Shown here: positions 1-11,050 of the stretch, in pieces
Layout: each line of letters begins with the position of its first letter
Position numbering within the stretch: position 1 is the stretch's first letter
DNA from: Conidiobolus incongruus B7586
Lineage: Eukaryota > Entomophthoromycota > Entomophthoromycetes > Entomophthorales > Conidiobolaceae
Length of the DNA stretch: 45,473 nt
Assembly (NCBI GenBank): GCA_000697335.1
Contig: JNEM01015511.1
Coordinates: forward strand, 1 to 45,473
Direction of reading: 5' to 3'
The notes under the pieces: generated by a model
Told to the model about the DNA's origin: nothing
Seen by the model: the letters and a program-made list of their open reading frames with translations, nothing else
The model's database searches: none
Made by a program: the position numbers and the translations under genes

Positions 1-1600
1 TATATATATATATATATATATATATAGTTTAAAAATATTTATTTTCCTATATATTTTATATATAAATAATTTTTTTAAAATATATAATATGTTTGAAAAA
101 TCAGAAATTAAAAAATTTGCCATTTTTGAATTTCCATACTAATAATTCATATTTAAGCTTAATAATATATATATTGAAAATTATATTTAAAATTAGTCAA
201 TTAATAAAATTATTGGCTAAAGTTACAGATATATTATTATTATTATTATTATTATGTTAGCTTAAGATAATTATATCAAAGTTTTATATTATACTAATAT
301 ATTATTTTATAAAAGATAATCTATATATCATTATTTTCACAAATTTATTTTTTAAAATATATATTAGCTTATAATAAGTTTGAAAAAAATGATTTATATA
401 TTTTAAATTTTTTTGTCCAAACCCACTTAATATAAAAAATTTTCGAATAATAGGTTGGAATGAGTTTAATCATATTAACAGATTATATCTGAATTATAAT
501 TAATTTTACATATTTTATTATATAACTTTTTAATATTAATATTAATATTAAATAAAAAATATTTTAATAATAACTTAAATAGTATTAAAAAAACTAATAA
601 AAATATCAAATATTTATTTTAAAATATTAAAATAATTTTAATATTTTTTTGGTCCTTTTATATTTAAGTTATTTAGTATCATAAGTTATTTATTTGAATT
701 TTAATTTTATATTATACTAATATTATAAAAATATAGACACTTAAATAGATATAATATTATTATTGAATTTCCCAATATATAATAATTAGTAAATTTATAT
801 CTAAATTTGAAAAATATACCATTATAATCTATAAATAAATTCAAAATAATAACAATTGATTATTACTTGGATTATTGGTTATATTTTGAAAAAATTGCTT
901 AATTAATCCAATTTAAAAATTATATATATATATTATTTTCTAATAATTATAGTTATCTTTATAATGAAAATAATAATCATTACTTTTATTAATTTTTAAC
1001 ACTTAAAATAAAAAATATTCAAAAATATAATTATGATATATTATAAAAATGTTTATTAATATATCTCTTATTAAATATTAGTATTAATTAAATAATAAAT
1101 AAAATAAAAAATATATTATTATTTAAAAAAAATTAATGCCTATATATTTTCCTAATTATAATGATAAATAATATAGTTAATTTATTTTATATAAATATAA
1201 ATTATTTGACTATATCTTTTGGAGATAAATAAATTTATTATAATATTATTTTATATTATTTGAATAATTGAATTTATTTAATAAAATTCAGTATCTATCC
1301 AACTTTCTATATGGGAAAGTTATTTAAAGCAGAAATAGATTATTAAAATTGAAAAAATAAATTCTTCTTTGAGTAATTATTTATGTACATAATAAAAAAA
1401 GTTTAGAAATTTACTAAACTTTATTAAGAAAGTGAATTCAAAATTTGGATTAAAATGAAAATAATATTGATAAAATTAATTACTGAATTAGAATTCAATA
1501 TATTACCATTATGCTTTCAATTGTTTACTTGTAATTCAAAGCATTCAAAAGAGTTTTCTTCAATGAATGAAAAATCATTGATATAAAGTTGAGAATAAGT
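1..1600. other. AT-rich gene-free spacer with simple repeats
   Basis: No supportable gene. It opens with a (TA)n run at 1-26 and has an (ATT)n run at about 232-255. Two small hairpins are visible: 1301-1321 (AACTTTC / GAAAGTT) and 1398-1422 (AAAGTTTAG / CTAAACTTT with a 7-nt loop). All frames are stop-riddled. The only motif-like item besides the LEA1 promoter box is a minus-strand TCCCATAT at about 1310-1317, with no gene found for it. Confidence 0.7.
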
Positions 1601-1610
1601 TAGTTTCTAA

Positions 1611-1618
1611 TCCCATAA
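1611..1618 (+). promoter_or_regulatory. TCCCATAA box upstream of LEA1
   Basis: Core TCCCATAA within TAATCCCATAATC, ending 97 bp before the LEA1 start codon and in its sense orientation. One of a set of identical boxes found before most genes of the window; function inferred from recurrence, position and orientation. Confidence 0.65.
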
Positions 1619-1715
1619 TCTTAGTGTATTATGTTTTAAAATTAAATTTGACCAAATTCATGAACCAAAGAGAACACAAAAAATAATCATTAAATTAAAT
1701 ACTCTAACAAATAAT

Positions 1716-2390
1716 ATGAGGCTCACTGCTAATGTTATAAATAGCTCACCATGTTATATTAATCCTATTAAAGATCGAGAGTTAGATTTAAAGGGATTAA
1801 AAGCTCCTCAAATAGAGAACTTGGGTGTTACGAAAGATTTGAATGATACTATTGATTTATCTGATAATGAACTGAAGCATCTGAGCAACTTCCCCCACCT
1901 TAAGAGGCTAAAAAACTTAATCTTAAACAATAATCGATTACAGTATATTGTCCCCAATTTACATGAGGCTCTACCTAACTTGACCAGTTTAATTTTAACC
2001 AATAATCAATTTCAAAAATTAGTCGATTTGGAACCATTAAAGAATTTTACACAATTAACATTTTTAACATTATTAAAGAACCCCGTTCAAAAAGAAAAGC
2101 ATTATCGTCACTGGTGTATTTTTAGATTTCCCAAGTTGAAAATTTTAGACTTTCAGAGGATTTTAGATAAAGAACGATTAGAAGGTCGCCAATTATTTTT
2201 AACTGAAAATGGTGAGTTTACCTCTTTGGCTACTTCCATCTTAAATGAGGCTGCTTCCAATACTTTCGAATCAGGAGAAGGTCTTCCCGCTGCTCTCGAC
2301 AATGGAAATAATGTTGATGATCAATTATCCACAGAAGAACAAAAGAGAATCCAAGAGAGCATCCAAGCTGCTTCTAAATTTGTTTAATTT
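1716..2390 (+). CDS. LEA1: U2 small nuclear ribonucleoprotein A' (LEA1/SNRPA1)
   Basis: Intronless gene for a 223-residue leucine-rich-repeat protein of the U2 snRNP. In the family, U2A' binds U2B'' and stem-loop IV of U2 snRNA and helps branch-site recognition in the spliceosome. The sequence shows the U2A' signature: an N-terminal RDRELDLKG-like segment (here KDRELDLKGLKAPQIENLG, residues 21-39), DLSDNEL, successive LRRs through about residue 125, the LRR cap around KNPVQKEKHYRHWCIFRFP (118-136), then LKILDFQR. Length is close to human U2A' (255 aa). The C-terminal tail after residue 165 is acidic and Q/S rich, as expected for a poorly conserved tail. The first ATG aligns with the start of known homologues. 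A TCCCATAA box lies 97 bp upstream. It faces away from the convergent ETFDH gene. Confidence 0.96.
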
Positions 2391-3064
2391 GTTTGATTGT
2401 CAATTTAACATTGTCTAATCCGAGACCACGAAAGAGAGCAAATTCATTAATAACATTAAATCATATTTTTTCATAAATTCTTTGACTTTATTTCAATATC
2501 ATTACATATTTTTTCTATCATTAATAATTTTACTATTTTTACATTTTATTAAAAAATAATGATATTAAATTAAGATATGTCTATTTTCATTATTTGACTT
2601 AAATGAATGTAATTTTTAAAATTTAATTATTAAAAAATATATATAATATTTATATTTTATCAATTATTTTTTAAAGAAATATTTTTCAAATAATCTTTTG
2701 TTTTAAACATTATTTTATACTAATTTTCAATTAAAATAATATTTAATAAATTTAAAAATAAAAATTAATAACATTTAATATAATCAATTTAAGTTTGAAT
2801 TAATTTTGTAATTTAATATAATATAAATTACAAAAATAATATAAATGAATTTACACTTATTTTTTAAATGTTATATCTGATCAGAGTTAAAATTAAAATA
2901 TCAGAAATAAAATAATATAATAAATATATCAATACATTTTTATCTAAATTTTAAAAAAATACAAAATGATCTCAAATTGAATAAAAATTTGTTTAAAAAA
3001 ACGTGTAAATTAAAAAATATTTTATTATATAAAAGAGAAATTTTTATTCATATTATAAAATTAA
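2391..3064. other. Convergent intergenic spacer
   Basis: AT-rich spacer between the 3' ends of LEA1 (+) and ETFDH (-). Poly-A/T stretches only; no open frame, RNA gene or repeat seen. Confidence 0.7.
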
Positions 3065-5096
3065 CTATGTGTACGAGTATTGGGGACCACCTCCACCTTC
3101 GGGTACTGTCCAATCGATATTTTGACTGACATCTTTAATGTCACAAGTCTTACAATGGACACAGTTTTGTGAATTAATTTGCAATCTCTTGCTACCGTCT
3201 CCCTTAGCTTCATCATCAACAAATTCGTACACACCAGCGGGACAGAATCTGCTTTCAGGGCCGTCAAAGATAGCTAAGTTACGTTCTACTGGGATTTTAG
3301 GATCTTTGAGACGCAAGTGAACGGGTTGATTTTCAGCATGGTTGGTGCCACTTCTTGAAACATTGTCGAGTAAATTGAAAGAAATGACGCCATCGGGTTT
3401 GGGATATTCGATCTTTTTGCATTCCCTAATTTTTTAAATTAGTTGGCATATAAAATATATAGTGAGTAAAAACTTACTTGGCAGGCTTTGTAGCAGCATG
3501 GTCAGGAACTCCGTGTTTGAAGGTCCAAGGTACTCTTCCCTTTAAAAAGAGGGTGTCGATACCTGTGTAAATAATACCACCGTAAAGTCCTAAAGGATTA
3601 TGGAATGAAGGTCTAATATTTCTGACTTCATAAAGTTCTTTGTAAAGCCATGATTTCTCTAATTGTTTGGGATATTCTTCAAGAATGGCGGGGATACCTT
3701 CTTCAGATTTGAAGGCATCATAAATAGCATCAGCAGCAACAAGACCACTCTTCATAGCAGTGTGAGTTCCTTTGATCTTGGGGACATTCATAAAGCCAGC
3801 AGTGTCACCGATTAAAGCACCTCCAGGGAATACGAGCTTGGGAATACTTTGATAGCCACCTTCAACAAGTGCTCTGGCACCATAAGCAATACAGTTACCT
3901 CCCTCGAGAAGATTTTTAACGAATGGATGATGCTTGAATCTCTGGAATTCACGATAAGGATTCAAATATGTATTTTGGTAGTCCAATCCAATCACGAAAC
4001 CAATACTTAAAAGATTATTTTCCATATGATAGATCCAACTGCCACCATATACATCTTTTTCTAAAGGCCAACCAAGAGTGTGGGTGATGGAGCCGGCTTG
4101 GTGCTTCTTAGGATCAATCTCCCAAACTTCTTTGATACCAATACCGTATGTTTGGTGAGATTTTCCTTCTCGTAAGTTGAATTTTTCAATAATTTTCTTG
4201 GTCAAGCTACCGTGACAACCTTCTGCAAAGAGAGTGAGTGGAGCATGGAGTTCCATACCTCTTTCAAAGTTATCCTTGGGCTTGAAATTCTTGTCAAGTC
4301 CAACATCGTTGGTAGCAATACCTTTAACTCTACCATCTTCAGTATATAAAATTTCACTAGCAGCATATCCTGGATAGATTTCAACACCAATACTTTCAGC
4401 TTGTTCACCAAGCCACTTGACAAAATTGTTCAAACTGATAATGTAATTGCCTTTGTTGGACATTTGAGGTGGGTGAGGAATGGGAATAGCATAGTTCTTG
4501 GTCATAAATCTCATACTGTCTTTCAAAGCAGGTTGATTAAGAGGAGCCTAAAAAAAGTTAATTCACGAAGAGTATATATTATAATAAAAATCTTACTCCT
4601 CTTTCTTTCCAATCAGGGAAGAGTTCATTAAGAGCCCTGGGCTCAATGACAGCACCTGATAAAGTGTGAGCGCCTGTGTAAATTAGTTAATGAAATGTAC
4701 TGATAACTATTTTTTAAATAAAAGAATACCTATTTCACCAGCCTTTTCAACAACAACGACACGAATTTCTTTACCATCTTTCTCAGCAAGTTGTTTGATA
4801 CGAATAGCAGCTGAAAGACCAGCGGGACCAGCACCAACGATGACAACATCAGCCTCATCGACGAAACGTTCAGCTTTGGTGGGATCTTCATCGAATTCAG
4901 CCTCCTCAGAAGCCTCTCTCAAACCTTGAGAACTATGAAATTGTCTAATAGAGTTTACAGGCTGAAGTACTCTAATACCATAAACTCTGGTGGGACGGTT
5001 AATAATTTTGGCATTTTTAGCTAAACTACTAAAGCAATGCTTGGTAGGAATTCTGGGAGCTCTATAAAGAGCAGTTTTCATTAAATTGAAACTCAT
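3065..5096 (-). CDS. ETFDH: Electron transfer flavoprotein-ubiquinone oxidoreductase, mitochondrial
   Basis: Inner-membrane flavoprotein that passes electrons from ETF (fatty-acid and amino-acid oxidation) to ubiquinone. Four exons by GT/AG sites: 5096-4730, 4673-4597, 4547-3479, 3426-3065, joining in frame to 624 codons plus a TAG stop, close to the family length. Residues 1-60 are basic and hydroxylated, consistent with a mitochondrial presequence. The FAD-binding Rossmann motif [15 protein letters not shown] lies near residue 85-100. The body carries the family's [12 protein letters not shown] and [22 protein letters not shown] segments. The last exon has the 4Fe-4S ligands, CPAGVYEF and then [11 protein letters not shown]. 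The C-terminus PEGGGGPQY is the expected ending. No TCCCATAA box was found within about 500 bp upstream, unlike most genes here. Confidence 0.97.
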
Positions 5097-8000
5097 TAAA
5101 ATACACGATAAAACTCAACTGATACGATTAATAAATATACAGTTGAAGTAATATTAATATTGTTTTGAAACAAACTTTGTTGTATTATTATAATGAAAGA
5201 ATGTCTACTTTAAAATTTCTATTTTCGAATTTATACCTGATTCGAAAATTAATTTGATGATTTATATGATGACTCTCATTTATATTTATAATTATTGTAA
5301 TTATTGATTAGATGTTATTTCTAAATTATAACCTATACTTTCCACAAATAGACTAATTTTACCAAATTAAATTAATAAAATAACCTTCAAAATATTGTCA
5401 AATTTAGAATCATAGTGATCGATATGAATCCAATTTGAATCCATTATATGACTTGGTTTTTTAAAATCAGTCAATTATTTTTCACATTTTTAATACCCCA
5501 AATCATATGACAAACTTACTTGGCCACTATTGGATTATTTATTCGAATTAACAAATGAATTTGTAAACTTACGATTTAAATTAAAGGAACATTATTAATC
5601 ACATGTATTGTTGAAATTTTTCAATCATTCTAAAATGTTTGATTTGTTATCTAATCTCAAAAAGATAATCAGGAAAATATTATTTGAGTTACTTAAACGA
5701 AAATGTAATACAAATTAAATTTTGCATTTAGGTGTAATAGTATGAGAGATCATAATATAATTGATAATAAAGTAGAATATTTAAAATAATGAATAGTATG
5801 TAATGGAAGGAACAGAATAATCACTATTTAATATTATATTCATAATTCACTCAATACCCAAAATCTTACCATAAAAATAATATTTGATATTGCCATCAAC
5901 TTAGAGATATGATCATCAAGATAATTAAGGATATCTATTAATTTATAATAGCTTATACTCTATGGCTATTAGGGGTAGGAAATAAATTCTTTCAATATCC
6001 ACAACAGTTTATTACTATTATCTCAAAACTCATACTCCATCATAAATATAATTATTGAAAATATAACTGTCATAATTGATTAAAAAAATATTTGAAAGTA
6101 ATACAAATTATATATAAAAATTAGAGTTTATTTGTATTTTGCTATATATTATTATCAAAAATACATAGTTATTTTTGTATTACTAGTACTTTAATAAATG
6201 ATAAATTCACATATTGATTGAAATAATTAATATACCTGATTAATTGTTGAAATTATGCCAACTTAAAGTTATATTTAAGATTCCAATCTTGTATTATAAT
6301 TTTTACAATAATGAATTTCCATATTACCGAAATTAACTAATCAATTAATAACAAAATATTCATTAATTCATATTGATTAAAATGGATTTTATTAATAATC
6401 TACTGAGAACAAAGTATCAAAGATGACAACTAGTTCCAAGCAATTAAAAAATATCATGATATTTCACGAATTATTTTATAAATTTTCAACAAAGATGATT
6501 AAATGAAACAAAATATGCTATTTATACCAAACTTAATATCAATGTCTAGAAAGATTTTTTATATTTCATGTTAATTCAGAAACATTTTGAAGATATTTTG
6601 AAAACTAAAGTTACAAATTTCACTCATATAAAATAACAGATGTATATAATTGTAATATAGTTGTTTTTTAGATCAATATCAATAAATACATTTATTTTAG
6701 GTTAGTTATTTTATATATTCAAGTTATAGTAATAAATTTTAAAACTAATGAATTAATGAAGAATTAAATAAAACAATGAATACTAATCTAATTATATTAA
6801 TAAAACTCACTTGAATATATATAGTTTATGTAACTAAGAGTGATTGATGATTAAATACCTAGGATTGATATCCACAGAAGATCTTACATCAATTGTAATA
6901 TCACAAAAATAACCTTTTTAGAAGAATTATGTGAAAGCTAATTTAATATCTTAAAAGTTGGTTTTTGATTTTGAATAAAACTTGAATCTATATAGTAGAA
7001 GAGATTGTTACCTGTGATCAAATAAGGTACTATTAATATTATAAATTATATATTGCAACGAAGTATCATTAATATACTCTTTAATATTAATTTCATTTTT
7101 AACAAAGGATTTAATTAAGTTTAATATGGAGCATTATATGATTATATTACATTTAGTAAATTTGAGATTTTAAATTGCAATTATATAAAATATTTATTGA
7201 AAAACTGTATTAAATCAGGTTATCAGTTTTTTGTAATACAGAATTAAATATTATTTGATTAATGGATATTACTACAAAATTGTCAAATTTTTATTATATT
7301 CAATTAAATTTATTACTTTTAATATTAATTAGAGTTTAAATATCATTGATGCTAAAAGTTATATGTCTTTAAAATTATTAATCATTTTTTAGTTCTTAAA
7401 ATATGATTTTGATACAAGTAACTCCAGTCCAAGTCTTTTGGTATTGTTGAGTTTTTATAAGTTTTGGGAAACAAAGATCGTGGTTAGAAAAGTACTCGTA
7501 ATATGATTTAGTCAATTATTTATTAATCCTGCTCTTTAACGTATCGGGACTGTGTGTCTTAAAAATTATTATTGAGACGTCGTAGCAGAATATTCAGAGA
7601 AAAAAACCTGCTTGTTAATCTTGACACTTTGGAGTTTAAATAATTCATTCAATGAGTGACATAGGTTTTAAATAAATTCTAATAAAGGAGCTAAACAGTA
7701 TCACTTGACTATAGACTAACAATTACACCATGAGCAGGGGGTAATGTGAACCTAACTATCAAATCTAGACAGATGGGTATTTTTAGAATACAACAGTATT
7801 ATGAAAAAGGATGAATTATTAATAAAAATTAATCAATATATTACAGTTTATTTTAAATATTCGAAAAATAATATAAGAATTAGAAAAAGGATCATTAAAT
7901 ATAGCTATTTATTTGATATTCTTAGTAAACCTAACTTTTTAAACTAGAAAATGAACAGTATATAAATTATTTTTGCAAATCAATAATTTTATATAAAATA

Positions 8001-8130
8001 TTATAAAATCATACTCTTCTAATAATTTATAAAGCGAAAATTAAATATAAGCGACATTATATGAATTAAATGAGGTTCACTACAATTATCAAATTATTTT
8101 GTAACAATTATTGAAAATACCCAAATTCAA
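5097..8130. other. Gene desert with one compositional island
   Basis: About 3 kb with no supportable protein gene on either strand; frames are short and stop-riddled. Most is plain AT-rich DNA. An island at about 7390-7800 is visibly richer in G and C and in complex sequence (for example around 7530-7560 and 7730-7780). No known RNA family could be recognised there. Confidence 0.6.
7390..7800. other. Unexplained GC-richer island, possible structured RNA
   Basis: Roughly 400 bp standing out from AT-rich surroundings, with no open frame longer than a few dozen codons on either strand. I tested it by eye against tRNA, U1/U2/U4/U5/U6, U3, SRP RNA and RNase P/MRP signatures and found no convincing match. 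An H/ACA-like reading (AGAGAAAAA hinge-like stretch near 7600, ACA near 7719) is possible but not supported by hairpins I can draw. Confidence 0.25.
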
Positions 8131-8139
8131 AAAAATTAA

Positions 8140-8147
8140 TCCCATAA
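8140..8147 (+). promoter_or_regulatory. TCCCATAA box upstream of the snoRNA host gene
   Basis: Core within TTAATCCCATAATAC, sense for the + strand. It lies 200 bp before the first predicted host intron, matching the spacing seen before protein genes. It independently supports a + strand transcription unit in this otherwise gene-free region. Confidence 0.6.
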
Positions 8148-8364
8148 TACGTAAATGAAAATGAATAGTATAATTAGAAAGCAAAAATTTTCTTTTTCAA
8201 TGTATTGGAAATGCCTCTAGGTTCACTCATATTGAGTGTTTCCTCATAGGTTTCTAAATCGACCAATCTATATAATAAATATATATGACAGATCATCGTA
8301 TCTAATCATATTTCTTGGGAGTAACTACATTTCTTTAAGGTAATTATCTTTAGTTTTACACTGT

Positions 8365-8445
8365 TTGAAGTGATGATTTTTTTTCCGCAAATTCAAACTA
8401 GAGTTTCTGAACTAAGTAGTGAAGTGAATTTTTTAACTGAAATTA
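8365..8445 (+). ncRNA. Box C/D snoRNA candidate A (25S guide)
   Basis: Intron 1. Box C GTGATGA 8370-8376, D' CTGA 8407-8410, box D CTGA 8437-8440. The 12 nt at 8393-8404 (TCAAACTAGAGT), just upstream of D', are complementary to the conserved 25S segment ACTCTAGTTTGA, as recalled from memory. The terminal stem is weak, so the ends are approximate. Confidence 0.6.
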
Positions 8446-8567
8446 TATCCTTTCTATTCAGTTATTGTAATGGAATCTTTACTAACTTTTCAGTTTTTAG
8501 TTTTTCAATTCAAACTCGGGATCCGCTATATAGTATAACTAAATGGTAAGTTGATTTCCTTTTTGTG

Positions 8568-8680
8568 TATATCAATAGCATGATATGATGATTACAGACA
8601 ACAAATATGGAATTACCGTCCGAGTACTCTCAACCTGAGGATAAAGTTGCGGCTGATTACTGATTTTGCTATTGATATAT
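8568..8680 (+). ncRNA. Box C/D snoRNA candidate B with perfect terminal stem
   Basis: Intron 2. A perfect 13-bp inverted repeat closes it: TATATCAATAGCA (8568-8580) with TGCTATTGATATA (8668-8680). Box C ATGATGA is at 8585-8591, box D CTGA at 8660-8663 and a second CTGA at 8653-8656; an internal CTGA at 8635-8638 could be D'. Four unpaired nt separate each box from the stem. Neither the guide before D' (ending TACTCTCAAC) nor that before D (AAGTTGCGGCTGATTA) matches an rRNA stretch I can recall, so the target is unknown. Confidence 0.7.
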
Positions 8681-8807
8681 ATTATTAATGATCTATATTC
8701 CAATATCAATACTAATAATATTTAATTTAGACCTTTAATATTTAATCAACGAATGATGATTATCTGATTTCCAATGACCAAGGTATGTCTCAACTCATCG
8801 CATTCAT

Positions 8808-8908
8808 CAGTCATCTGATGATCTCGCACTGGGCACTGAATGTAAAAATAGACATTACGTCTTTGTTGACAAGCTCTAGAGCCTAGAAAACTCCTTCTGA
8901 TACTCTAT
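8808..8908 (+). ncRNA. Box C/D snoRNA candidate C (25S guide)
   Basis: Intron 3. Box C CTGATGA 8815-8821, D' CTGA 8836-8839, box D CTGA 8897-8900. The guide GCACTGGGC (8826-8834), immediately upstream of D', is complementary to the conserved 25S segment GCCCAGTGC. The fifth nucleotide before D' pairs with a C of that segment. Terminal stem is weak. Confidence 0.6.
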
Positions 8909-9033
8909 CATTTTATCAAATATATTTTTGATTCCTTGGCCTAACTTGATATTGATTTACAGGATTTTTCCTACCGTATTATCATTCTAATTTTATTTAT
9001 ATCAGGTGAGTTAACTTCCATTTCCTTCATTTT

Positions 9034-9126
9034 GTAAAATGATGAACCCTTAGATGACGAGTCTAAATGTTAGATCGTATGTCGAAAACCTTTTTAATTA
9101 ATTCCATTCATGCATAACTGAGCAAA
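9034..9126 (+). ncRNA. Box C/D snoRNA candidate D (double 25S guide)
   Basis: Intron 4. Box C ATGATGA 9039-9045, box D CTGA 9118-9121, D' degenerate near 9062-9065. Two guides are visible: TTAGATGACGAG (9050-9061) is complementary to 25S CTCGTCATCTAA, and TCCATTCATGC (9103-9113) to 25S GCATGAATGGA. As I recall them these two rRNA sites are only about ten nucleotides apart, the classical layout of a double-guide snoRNA. A short TTTG/CAAA end pairing is possible. This is the best-supported rRNA guide in the cluster. Confidence 0.75.
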
Positions 9127-9276
9127 TTCTTAAATACTTAACATCGTTATCTGTTCATGTAACTAATATATGATTTTCATTTAGATCCCTTTCAATGTCA
9201 TTCTGAATCCGACGCACGTATATTATTATCTGATTCGCGCTTCTTCGATGTAAGTTTTTTCTCCTTCATTATTTAA

Positions 9277-9360
9277 TCGAACTGATGATTCAGGCATTTG
9301 TCTGATGTTGGATGGGTTCTATGGGAGTTGAGGTGTTTTGGACAAATCCGATATCTTTGA
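9277..9360 (+). ncRNA. Box C/D snoRNA candidate E, 3' half unresolved
   Basis: Intron 5. Box C CTGATGA 9282-9288 and D' CTGA 9302-9305, flanking a guide AGGCATTTG (9292-9300) complementary to 25S CAAATGCCT, which lies directly next to the first target of candidate D. No canonical box D follows within the expected distance (a CCGA at about 9348 is the closest), so the 3' end is a guess. Confidence 0.45.
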
Positions 9361-9540
9361 GGGAGATTGGATTGTTGATAATCTTGCAATTCTTCAGCTT
9401 CTTCTATAGTTTTTATAGTTGGAGTGAATTACTTGAGACTCTCTCTTCAGTTGTTGATCTCATTGATCCCTCGGGCTTTGAAAATTCATTCTTGCTTTTA
9501 TAGTACCATATCATCCACTGAAGCATAAAACGACAAGCTA

Positions 9541-11040
9541 CCAAAACTGTCAAATCTGATCCCTCATTTCAAATGAATCAAATTTTCTTTTTAGTCCAAG
9601 TGACTAATTATATTCCTGTAGGTATTTTAAGAATCTCTCTCCTTTAATTACGCATTGTATATCCTGTATTTTTATGATCGTTGTAAATAAAATAACTTAT
9701 CATATAATTCTAATTTACTTTTATTTATTATTGAAAATTTTATTTAATATTATTTTAAGTCTACTTCATATTACATTCACTATTGACAGTTGCTGATTTA
9801 TTTTTGAATATATGTGATCTTATCGAAATAGATTTTATAGTCGAAGTTTAATCAATCAGATATGTAGATATTTATCATGTTTAAATTTATTCTCTCTCAT
9901 TTAAATGTTCTTCATAATTTCTTATTATTCCCTATTATATTTTTCAATTTGCTATAAGCTTTATTATACCTATATCACTATGTTCAGCATAATATAAATC
10001 TTTGTTGACTTAGTCATTATATAATATTTCTATTTCTATACCATAAATTTTAATTTTAAACCACCAAATTAATGATATTAAAAATAATAGTTGTATTAAA
10101 TAATTACACTTTATAAATTGATACAATATAGATCTATGTTATTAATTAACGATTTATTATAATCACAAATATCAGTTTTATATAAATTGAAAGCTGAAAA
10201 TAAATATCAATTAAATAATTAGAATCATATATTAAAATAAATATTCTGTATATTTAAATTTTGAATCAAGGTTTGAAATATAAAACAGTTTATTCCTAAC
10301 AATATAATTTTAATTATTTATGGAAAATAATTACCAGGAGATAAGCATTTTAATTAAACGATATATATATCATATTACTGACTATTATTTTTCTTAAAAC
10401 ATAACAAGATACTTGATTGTTCAATGAATTGAAATTTTGACTAGAATTTCTAGATAAAATAGTTGAATTAATTTTACAATTGAGTTTTAGAATTGAAAAA
10501 GTAATATAGATATATTAAAATAGATATTATATTATTTTTAATTTAAATGCCAATAAATTTAAATATTTAAACTAAAAAATTTCGTATATTTTGTATTTAA
10601 TCTAAAATTTGATGAAAATATTTTTATTAAAAAAATATCAACCTTAAGCATGTTTTAAAAATATCGAAAATTATATTATATTTAATAAATATAATCATTG
10701 ATGTATTACTATTTTATATTCATTAGTATGATTTTAATAATTTATTTGATAAATTTTTTGTATCAATATTAAAAAGTTTGATATTTATATGGATCCTATA
10801 TTTGGAAATGGTGAAATTCAAGTTTGGTTAATAGATTTTAGGAGGTGTGTATTATTAAAATGAATGTATATTAATACTGTCTCTTAACGATGCTTAATAT
10901 AATGGATAAATGAGTAATTAAAAAAATATTGTATTTCACTAATAGATTATATTATTATAATAATAATTAAATATAATAAATACAGTATAACCTGAAATAA
11001 GTATACGAACTTGATTAAAATTATAGTTGAAATCGAATTA
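9541..11040. other. AT-rich spacer
   Basis: Between the snoRNA host region and the eS30 promoter. Long A/T tracts, short stop-riddled frames, no RNA gene or repeat recognised. Confidence 0.6.
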
Positions 11041-11042
11041 AA

Positions 11043-11050
11043 TCCCATAA
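11043..11050 (+). promoter_or_regulatory. TCCCATAA box upstream of eS30
   Basis: Core TCCCATAA in sense orientation, ending 108 bp before the eS30 start codon. Confidence 0.65.

Larger units (their letters stand above)
8240..9540 (+). ncRNA. Probable non-coding snoRNA host gene (UHG-like), ends approximate
   Basis: A chain of introns with proper signals is visible on the + strand: 8340-8493 (GTAATT, branch TACTAAC, CAG), 8546-8730 (GTAAG, TACTAAT, TTTAG), 8783-8962 (GTATGT, CTAAC, CAG), 9006-9184 (GTGAG, AACTAAT, TTTAG) and one starting with GTAAGT at 9250 whose acceptor is uncertain. The exons between are only about 43-65 nt and have no common open frame. Each intron holds one box C/D snoRNA-like unit, typically ending a few tens of bases upstream of the branch point. 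This is the known arrangement of non-coding snoRNA host genes. Transcript ends are guesses; exon 1 starts somewhere after the TCCCATAA box at 8140. Confidence 0.65.

Noticed and set aside
1-26. (TA)n at the window start as a possible telomere or centromere edge
   Set aside because: A plain dinucleotide run without telomeric repeat units; similar runs occur internally, for example near 43547.
8180-8276. Minus-strand protein-like run (LETYEETLNMSEPRGISNTL...) ending in TAA
   Set aside because: Only about 30 codons; no upstream exons on the minus strand in the next kilobase. The + strand has a promoter box and a coherent intron series here, so it is probably chance within exon 1 of the snoRNA host.
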